This document shows, piece by piece, positions 56,138-64,000 of a stretch of 64,000 bases of DNA. The stretch is taken from the NCBI GenBank assembly GCA_947561395.2, contig OX387184.1, positions 43,328,766 to 43,392,765 on the forward strand, read 5' to 3'. Source of the stretch: Buxus sempervirens (taxonomy: Eukaryota; Streptophyta; Magnoliopsida; Buxales; Buxaceae). The notes under the pieces were generated by a model. The model did not search any database. It worked only from the letters and a program-made list of their open reading frames with translations, and was not told where the DNA came from. The position numbers were made by a program, and so were the translations under genes. Position 1 is the first letter of the stretch. Each line of letters begins with the position of its first letter.

Positions 56138-57165
56138 TTACCTCATTATGTAATTGATGTCTTGTTCTCCATCTGAAATATTTCCAACAATTTGCTCAGT
56201 TGGGTGATCTTTAAGAATTTTTGTCAGAGGAACAATTTCATTGCTTGAGGAAGCATCACTGATTTCATCCTCTTCATCTACAACCTGCAAAAATTCACAG
56301 TCAATTCCTTTATCATCTATTAACACATTAATAGACTCCATTACAACAGATTTTTGCAAGTTAAAAACTCTGTAAGCTCTACTTAAAGAAGAATATCCTA
56401 GAAAAATTCCTTCATCACTTCTAGAATCAAATTTTCCTAGATTTTCTCTGTCCCTTAAGATATAACATTTACTTCCAAAAACTCTAAAATATTTCAAGTT
56501 TGGCTGTTTTCCTTTCCAGATTTCATAAGGAGTTTGTTTCCACCCAGATCTGACATAAACTCTGTTACTTATATAACAGGCAGTATTTATAGCTTCAGCC
56601 CAGAATTTTGTTGACACTTTCTTGGCTATCATCATGGTTCTAGCCATCTCTTGCAGAACTCTATTCTTCCTTTCCACAACTCCATTTTGCTGTGGAGTCT
56701 TAGGAGCAGAAAATTCATGTTTAATTCCTTGTTCTTCACAGAACTTGGAAAACATCTGATTTTCAAATTCTGTCCCATGATCAGATCTTATTCTAACAAT
56801 CCTCCCTATTTGCAAGTTCTTTTCAACTTGAATTTGACAGCACAATTGTTTAAAGCAATCAAAACATTCAGATTTTTCTCTTAGAAAATTTACCCTGGTG
56901 TATCTACTGTAGTCATCTACAGCAACAAAGATATATCTCTTTCCTCCAAGACTTTCAGTCTTTGTAGGTCCCATCAAGTCCATATGAATCAGTTCTAATG
57001 GTCTAGAGGTTCCTACAATGTTGGTTTTCTTGTGTGTGGCTTTGATTTGCTTTCCTTGATTGCAAGGACCACACATTCCTTTCTTTTTATTGTTCCCAAA
57101 CTTGGGAATTCCTCTAACCAGTTCAGATTTAGAGATTTTTGACAAATCTCTATAGTTAATGTGAC
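56138..57165 (-). pseudogene. Copia integrase
   Basis: The minus-strand frame carries the zinc-binding end (CGPCNQGKQI), the DDE core (LIHMDLMGP, IRSDHGTEFEN, PQQNGVVERKN) and the C-terminal GKR-type block with FRVFGSKCYILRD. The His-His pair of the zinc domain lies partly in the previous frame (LWHRDL), separated by a one-base frameshift near 57170. The ORF ends at TGA/TAG near 56138 after another shift. It would insert the cDNA. Confidence 0.88.
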
Positions 57166-58905
57166 CAAGTCTCTATGCCACAAATCAATTTCATTGCATA
57201 CAGAAGATTTTAAAGATTTTTCATTGTTTCCAATGATTCCATAACAATTGTCACTTGTTCTTACACCTATAAGAACAGTTCTACCAGAATTATCCAAAAT
57301 TTTACATTCTTTTTTGGTAAAATTTACAAACAATCTTGAATCACATAACTGGCTAATACTGATTAAGTTTGCCTTCAAACCAGAGACAAATAAAACATTT
57401 TTTAGACAAACTCCATTAGGACCAGTTACTGTTCCTCTACCTTTGACTTGAGAAGTGCTTCTATCACCAAATGTTACACTTCCACCAAAATATTCTTCAA
57501 AGGTACTAAACATAGACTTATGTCCACACATATGTCTTGAACAACCACTATCCAAGTACCACATGTTGACATCATGAGCTTTCAAAGCTATATGAACCAC
57601 ATTTGCAACTAAGGAATCTTTTCTAACCCAAATCTGTTTTTCATGAGTTTTCTGAGAAGTCCCTTCATCAACAACTTGAGATTTTGAAGGAAGTTTCTTT
57701 GACAGATTTGTAACTTCCTTATTTAATGATTCAGTCAATTTCAACAAAGAATCAAATCTGTTATATAAATCCAAGGACTGACTTTGATTTACTTTCCTCT
57801 TACTGTCAAAACCTCCTTTGGGAAAATCATGCAAAACATAACACTTTGGTCTTATATGACCCTTTTTATTGCAATGATGGCACACAGGTATGAATCTATA
57901 TTCAGAAGAATCAAAATTTCCAGATTTGACAGTATTTCTAAACTGTACAGATTTAGATTTTGAAGATTTTGAAGATTTACCTGTTGAGCTTACTTCTCCA
58001 GCAGAATTTTTCTGTGAAGATTCCTTATTTTGATTACTTACACTCATTCTCTTTTCAGCAGAATTTGAGCTTTCAAGAACTTCTTTTGAAGTTGATTCCT
58101 CATCAATTTGATGATTTCCTGCAGAAAAATTTGAAGCATTAAATTGAATTGAATTTGAAACTTTCTCAAGTTCAATAACTTTACCTTGAAGTGCATAAAT
58201 CTGAGCTTCCTTTTCTTTTAATTTTTCAGTTTTTTCAGTCAAAGAAGTTACCAGAAAATTTTCTTTGGCATGTCTTTCAAGTAACTTCTTGTTTATTGAA
58301 TCTATTTCTGCAAGAGCTTTATTTTTCTCTGTTTCTGATTCCTTCAATTTTTTACTCAGTTTCTTAACTTTCTTCTGAGCTCTATTGAATTCCTTATAGA
58401 GCTGATTGTAGGCTTCTTGTAATTCTTCTTCATCATCTGATAAAGTCTCTTTATTATCTCCTGCAATGCCAGAGATTGAACTACCAGAAGAAGATGAGTA
58501 AAAGGAATTGAAAGCAGTAAAATTTGCAGAAATATCCTCATCTGATTGTGAAGAATTATCAGTATTACTGTCATCCCGAGTAACCTGATAATTTGCCTTT
58601 TTCTTTTTATCCTTTGAGGGACAATCAGAAGCAACATGTCCAAATCCTCTACATTTATAACACTGAACTTCATCATTCTGAGAAAATTTCTTCTCCTTTC
58701 TTAGATTAGAAACTTTCTTATCAGATCTTCTATTAGATCTGTCCATGGATAACACAGGATTAGATTGTCTCTTTTTAAACATTTTCTTGAACTTTTTAGC
58801 TAAGAGAACTAATTCATCCATATCTACATCAAAATTATTTGATTCTTCATTATTTACATATTTTAGAGCGATTCCTTTACTTCTTTTAGGAATATTCAGA
58901 TCAAG
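57166..58905 (-). pseudogene. Copia gag C-terminal part and aspartic protease
   Basis: Same phase as the gag ORF, after a TAG at about 58906-58908. It has a first zinc knuckle CYKCRGFGHVASDCPS (about 58610-58660), a long coiled-coil (EEELQEAYNQLYKEFNR...), a second knuckle CHHCNKKGHIRPKCY (about 57845-57890) and the retropepsin site MWYLDSGCSRHMCG (about 57520-57565). Two knuckles with a coiled-coil between them are typical for Sirevirus-like Gag. The ORF runs on to 57013 in the wrong frame after the shift near 57170. Confidence 0.87.
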
Positions 58906-58908
58906 CTC

Positions 58909-59535
58909 CTAAGTCTGTAAAGATCCTACCAGATCTTCAATTCTCATGGTATCAACATCTTTTGCCTCTTGAATGGCAGTAACTTTTGGTCTGAATTTTT
59001 CAGGCAAAGATCTCAAGATTTTTCTAACAACCTTAGATGTAGAGATCTTTTCTCCAAGGTTAAAACTTGAATTAACAATATCAGACAGTTTAACATAAAA
59101 TTCATCAAAAGACTCATCATCTTTCATGTATAGAGTTTCGAAAGATGTTGTAAGTCTTTGGAGTCTAGACAGCTTGACAGCTGAGGTTCCTTCATGAGTA
59201 ACCTCAAGAATGTCCCAAGCTTCCTTACCGACTTCACATGAGGAAATTCTCCTGAATTCCTCAACACTTACAGCACAAAATAAGGCATTCATTGCCTTGT
59301 TGTTCCATCCACATAGATCAGATTCAGCTTTACTCCACTGATCATGAGGTTTAGGCATCACAACACCTCCTTCTGTTGTGATTTCAGGTGGATGATAACC
59401 ATTACAAACCGAGAGCCAGACACGCTCATCGATAGATTTCAGGTAAGCTCTCATTCTTGCTTTCCAGTAAGAATATTTGTTACCTTCGAATAATGGAGGT
59501 CTAGAGGCAGATCCTCCTTCTTTTCCAAAGTCCAT
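58909..59535 (-). pseudogene. Copia gag N-terminal part
   Basis: ATG at 59535 opens MDFGKEGGSASRPPLFEGNK and a capsid domain with YSYWKARMRAYLKSIDERVW, a typical copia Gag start. 208 codons follow until a TAG where relatives have a sense codon, so one substitution ended it. The start lies about 50 bp after the primer site. Confidence 0.9.
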
Positions 59536-59581
59536 GCTATAGATCTAGATCACACTTTGTATAACAATTCAAAGTGAATAG

Positions 59582-59593
59582 GCTTTGATACCA
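59582..59593 (-). promoter_or_regulatory. Primer-binding site of the copia element
   Basis: On the minus strand TGGTATCAAAGC lies two bases after the LTR end CTCTTTCA. It differs from the usual initiator Met site by one base (CAAAGC for CAGAGC). Confidence 0.85.
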
Positions 59594-59595
59594 AT

Positions 59596-60866
59596 TGAAA
59601 GAGTAGAGGACTACTCTAAAGGTCCACAATCTACAACAATTAAACACTTAACAATGCGGAAACAACACACAGAGATTATACGAGGAAACCTGAATCCAAA
59701 TCCAGGAAAAACCTCTAGTCTATATGAGGCGACAAACCCTTAGAAACTCCACTATTGAATGAAAGTCAATTACAAAGGGAAACACACTTAACCTTTACAA
59801 TTGAACTCACTCAACAGCAATCCACAGCTCGAATCCACGAACTGTAGCACAACCTGAATCCATAGGCTACACGATCTATCCAGATCCACAGCTCGAATCC
59901 ACGAACTGTAGCACAACCTGAATCCATAGGCTGCACGATCTATCCAGATCCACAGCTCGAATCCACGAACTACAACACGGCTTGAATCCACAAGCTGCAA
60001 GAGACGATCAATTCAGATCCACAGTTCGAATCCACGAACTGCAACACAGCTTGAATCCACAAGCTGCAATTCACGATCAATCCAGATCATGACGATCACC
60101 TCAGAGTCCACTGAGATGATCCAATGCAATAGGAATCCACCTATGCATCAAACAAAGTCGATCACCAATCCAGGAGATCTCACGATCAAGTGAAGTTCCG
60201 AACCGAAGAAGAATCCTCTAACTTCAATTCCAGGTGATCTCTCTCAGATCTCCCCCTCACTCGATCACCGACTCTCTAAAGATCAATTGAATGAATCTCG
60301 AACACCTCAAGATCCACAACACATTAATCAAAAGAAAAAGTCACATCAAAAAGAATACAGCTCGTCTATTTAAAGAAGAAATCTCAGATCGCATCGAGCG
60401 CTGGTGGCATCGTGGCGCGATCGGGGTAGACGGCTGGAAGCGAACTCAAATCCCGCTCAAATCCAAAAGACCCAGTTAAGGGCGCGCTGCCAGCGAGCTG
60501 CTAGCGGGAGGGAACGCGGCATGTGCACAGCTGATTTGTAGATCTTCAATCTTGCTCTGCGCTACCAGCGGCATGTCGGCGTCGCCTTACGAAGCTGGTA
60601 CGCGTGCTTTACTTTCAAAGTGCTATCTCACTTATGCGCTGCCAGCGGAGTGGCAGCGGCGTTCTTCATTGCAAGTGCCTTTACGAAATGTTCTTCTTTT
60701 AGATTTCCTTGAGCTACCAGCGGCGTGGTAGCTGTGTGGCAGCCTCACTTTCCTCTTTACAAAATTCATAGAATTTATATTTTGATTCTGCACATCTTGA
60801 AGATTATTAGAGGATATAATTTGTCAAACATTTGCCATATAAGGAGTGTGAGTTTTCACACTTACA
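59596..60866 (-). repeat. Copia element 5' LTR
   Basis: 1271 bp; on the minus strand TGTAAGTGTG to CTACTCTTTCA. A TTTAAATAGA box at about 60366-60375 on the minus strand could be its TATA element. Between 59820 and 60080 it carries about four copies of a repeat built from GAATCCACGAACTG and GAATCCACAAGCTGCA. Confidence 0.9.
59820..60080. repeat. Tandem repeat in the copia 5' LTR
   Basis: About four units of 60-70 bp share AGATCCACAGCTCGAATCC and ACGAACTG, then GAATCCA(C/T)AAGCTGCA. The 3' LTR (51150-51360) has fewer and differently ordered units. Confidence 0.85.
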
Positions 60867-62920
60867 TAATAATAATCCTCCGATGAAAAATCAGCAGGTT
60901 CACTCTGATAATCCCCACTAGGATCCCATCTCGCGTATCAGCTAAAGAATAACATAAAGAAGTAGGGTGAGATACGAATATCTCAGTAGGCAACACATGC
61001 ATGCTATAAACAATTCATAAATATTTAAAATAGATGGTCATGCACAAATAAGCAGTCTCGAGTAAATAGGCTCGCATAAACATTCATATCAATCATGTAA
61101 TACAAATCAGCATGTAAAACAATTTAAGTATTAGTGTATAGTATAAAGTATATCAAGATCATGATTCAGAAATCAATAATAGAATCCAATATAAAAACCG
61201 GGATGTACTAAACAGTCACATCCAACCATAGCATCCAATACACGCGTCCAGCATGTGCACAATATCAGAAGTAAGTGTTTGTGATCTCAGTATCATTGTA
61301 GGACTCACAAAGAAAGATACACGTTTGAGATGATTCTCAACCATATGCTATACCACTGTGCGGCTTATGGGCGACACTACTAATGATACTCAAACCCGTG
61401 TACATCACCTTAGATAAGAGCCGTATTCATCGACTTATTGCACACGACTCAACTGAGTTGGCATGAACCACCAGTACGCATTACCGAAATCAATGCATGG
61501 AGATGGTCACTTATCCACATGTACAGGGAATCACCAACGGAGCACCGGAGTGTCCCTCCAGACATATGACCCTCCAGAGCAAACCAACTTGCAAAGGAAG
61601 CGCGTTCGCACTAGGGAGTAACTCAACCCAAATGAAATATTCCTTAACTATCTAGTCAAAATTATGGATCCATAACCAGCTATGCCCACTAGACACCAAA
61701 AATCCCTAAGGACTAATATTTCTGTATGTAATAGTTTCTAGCGGCATATAATGGTTAAATCTGTAATTTCTTTCATTATCAGGTTAACTGGTTCAAAATC
61801 TGATATGGAAATCTTGAATATCATATTCTGGTTGTCAATATAAATTTACATGTCTCTTAGTTAATTATCTCAAATTTATAAGTCTGGTTCTTACAAAACT
61901 TAGGTTTTCCCATTATTTATAAAACTCGGCAACTCATACCCTAAATACCTCCCTATTTTATTTCATTTCAAATTAGGTATTTGGTAAGTTAATTTGGTCT
62001 TAAAACATCTTACTTAACGATTAAAATTGGTTTAAAATAGTTTAGAATTGAATCAGGCGTTAAAATTGGTAAAATTTGGATTTTTTGCACTGAGCACTCA
62101 GGATCGCTTAGGATTGCTCAGGAGGTCTAAGGTCAGCGATAGTTCAAAATCGATCGCTGACTGTCTGTCAGTGAGTGGTCTTGGGCTGTCAACATTTTTC
62201 AACGAGCGCCTGGGAGCGCCAAGGATCACTGAGAACAGTAAGCTCGGTGGTCTCCCAAAAACGAACATACAGTGTTTAAAAACTTGATTTTTCATTCTCT
62301 GATCAATATTAACATACTTATAAGATTTATATCAAGCTAAATACATGTATATTCAACACAAAAACATGCATAGAGATTAAACCACTTAGGAAAACAAATT
62401 AGACATTAAATCTGTGATACCTACCTCTTACGGTTGTTCCTCTTCTTCTCTTCTGAATAGCAACACTCAAACCTCTTCACAGTCACCAAGAGACATTCAG
62501 AAGATAGAAATCAAAGCACTCTCTCCATTTTCCTTCTTCTTCTTCTCCTTTTCTTCTTCTTCCAGTCGCTAGTCGCTCTCAGTCATGCGACTGCTCCTTG
62601 CGGCTGATCAATATGAAGGCAATAAGCTTAGAATACCACTCGTATTCCTCTAAGTTATTTTTAACGTATTTATATACCTCCTATCCCATGCAACACACTT
62701 ACATAAAACTCAATGTACCTCACCCAATCATAACTCATCAGAATTAAACTATTGATCATACCTCGATATCTTACGATCAGACGATCGGATCTGTGCCAAA
62801 CTCTAGATCTCCACTATTTACGGTATCACCTACAACCATAAATTATTTCCATCAATTAAAACCCTAAATAATATTAATTATTAATTCACTTTTATCTTTA
62901 GGAAAATTCGGGGTCTTACA

Positions 62921-64000
62921 ATTCAATCCTATTAATAAATTCAGATTGGTTCTACTCATTTTAAGCTCAAACAGTAGATTTTTTTCCTAATAGAATTATC
63001 CTTAAGTTCTTTCTTCTAAAATGAATCACAAATCCTTTCTTCTAAGACTACCAATTCACTTAAATGAGAACCCTAAACTGTCCACCTCTTAGTTAGCTTA
63101 ATTTCTGCAATTATTCCCTAATACATCTCCAATTTAATTTCAGATATGAATTGCACCTAAAAGAAATTTCTATAACCTTTACTTGTGAAATTTCAATGCA
63201 CTAAGAATAATTATACATCATCTAATACCTTAATCAATTCTCTTTATGATAAAGCACTTCATTTATAAATCCAATTTTTGGCATCTCTTCACTCACTCCA
63301 ATTACATTACTAATCTTTACTTATTCCATACAAATCAATCCCTAATTGGACTAACCAAAAATAATAATAATCTGCTGAATTTTACCCTGGGCACCTACCA
63401 CAGGGGCCTAGGCTGCCCTCGGCGCCCAGCTAAAGTTTCTGAATCATCTGGCAATGGGCACCCAGCCAAGAACGAAACACATCATTGCGGCAATTCATTT
63501 TTCACTTAGACTGATATGATATTCTTCTTCCATTCCACTTCTAACACACTCATAACAATATAAACAACCAATTTAAGCATAATTGAGTTTAATCTAATCA
63601 TGGAAACAAGCTTCATCAACTTAGCCGCCCATTATCATTTCTAATAGAATTTCAGCATGCTTCATCATATATTCAATCCATTTCTTCAATTTAAATCAAT
63701 CAAAACAGAAATTGGAGGTGCTACTTACCTTGAAATGCTAATTTTGAGTTGCTGAAGACTCGAATTCTTAGGTGGAAATTCTACAATCAAATTCCAATTC
63801 AGCCACTCACCCTTCCTCTGTAGATATTTGCGAATTGGATCAGATCTTTCCAAATCTGATTCCTAGTTTACAATGGCATCAAAACTAAACAGTTTCATAT
63901 CAATTTATAATGAACCTACCTGAATTGATGTGAGCTCTCCGAATTATAGCTTCCAGACAAACTGAAACTGCAGCCAACAATTTCTGTTCGACCTCTCTTG
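62921..64000 (-). mobile_element. Probable further gypsy LTR fragment, minus orientation, cut by window edge
   Basis: AT-rich with no ORF. A cluster of GGGCGCC/GGCGCCCAGC words (63390-63470) and a minus-strand donor-like AAG/GTAAGTAGC near 63725 resemble the layout of LTRs A, D and E. No terminus is visible, so the family cannot be named. Confidence 0.4.

Larger units (their letters stand above)
50929..60866 (-). mobile_element. Ty1/copia element, Sirevirus-like, complete but degenerate
   Basis: Two LTRs (50929-52123 and 59596-60866) with a perfect duplication TAATA (50924-50928 and 60867-60871). On the minus strand the order is 5' LTR, primer site, gag, protease, integrase, RT, RNase H, an extra ORF, polypurine tract and 3' LTR; integrase before RT marks copia. 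Two zinc knuckles in gag and an extra ORF after pol suggest the Sirevirus branch. It carries stops and frameshifts in gag, integrase, RT tail and the extra ORF. Confidence 0.9.
50538..62920 (-). mobile_element. LTR F: 5' LTR of a minus-strand Tekay/Del-like element, interrupted by a copia element
   Basis: On the minus strand it begins TGTAAGACCCCGAATTTTCC at 62920 and ends GGGGCGTTACA at 50538, next to the primer site. Without the copia insertion it is about 2.44 kb, like LTR A. It is a 5' LTR of a longer element, not a solo LTR. The remaining body lies beyond element D, outside the window. ATTCA at 62921-62925 would be its TSD. Confidence 0.83.

Noticed and set aside
1..64000. Endogenous pararetrovirus
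   Set aside because: No movement protein or coat-protein signature; every RT found is accompanied by an integrase and LTRs.

Overview
This window is plant nuclear DNA, almost certainly heterochromatin, made of LTR retrotransposons inserted into one another. I found no host gene, rRNA, tRNA or CRISPR locus. Plant origin is shown by Ty3/gypsy Tat/Ogre-type polyproteins with a G-patch and a second RNase H, a Sirevirus-like Ty1/copia element, initiator-Met-type primer sites, and a CACTA transposon. The species cannot be told from the sequence.

The nesting can be read from target-site duplications (TSDs). The outermost visible element, F, lies on the minus strand. Its 5' LTR (50538-62920) and primer site (50522-50533) are present, and the rest is outside the window. 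A Sirevirus-like copia element (50929-60866, minus strand, TSD TAATA) sits inside the F LTR. A gag-only gypsy element, D (visible 35226-50482), is inserted in the F leader. D carries a divergent solo LTR, E (37523-42711), which itself holds a CACTA transposon (38359-40638, TSD ATA). The D 3' LTR holds solo LTR B4 (47032-50066, TSD ACATG). The D 5' LTR was hit by a large Tat/Ogre element, 'Tat-1', which fills the window up to 35225.

Tat-1 runs on the plus strand: gag end and protease start (2341-3096), protease end, G-patch and linker (5425-7555), RT and RNase H (9978-11412), second RNase H and integrase (11413-13053), a long 3' UTR in pieces, a polypurine tract and the 3' LTR B3 (29283-35225). 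It is interrupted by LTR A1 (1-2339, minus), solo LTR A2 (3097-5424, TSD TGGAT), solo LTR B1 (7556-9972), solo LTR B2 (13795-16628, TSD ATGAC), complete element C (17296-28464, TSD GAATC) and, inside B3, solo LTR A3 (29400-31851).

Element C is the most interesting resident. It is very young: by eye its two 1.8 kb LTRs differ by about two substitutions and two small indels. It encodes only a long intact Gag ending in a truncated protease, so it must depend on another element for pol. Between its primer site and gag lies an array of 37 copies of a 28-bp core with a perfectly conserved 7-bp dyad, separated by short variable spacers. The array lies just upstream of a good 3' splice site. The Tat LTRs share three further features: palindrome clusters upstream of TATA whose core differs between copies, a splice-donor-like site 290-297 bp after TATA in all four B copies, and a copy of the first nine primer-site bases inside U5.
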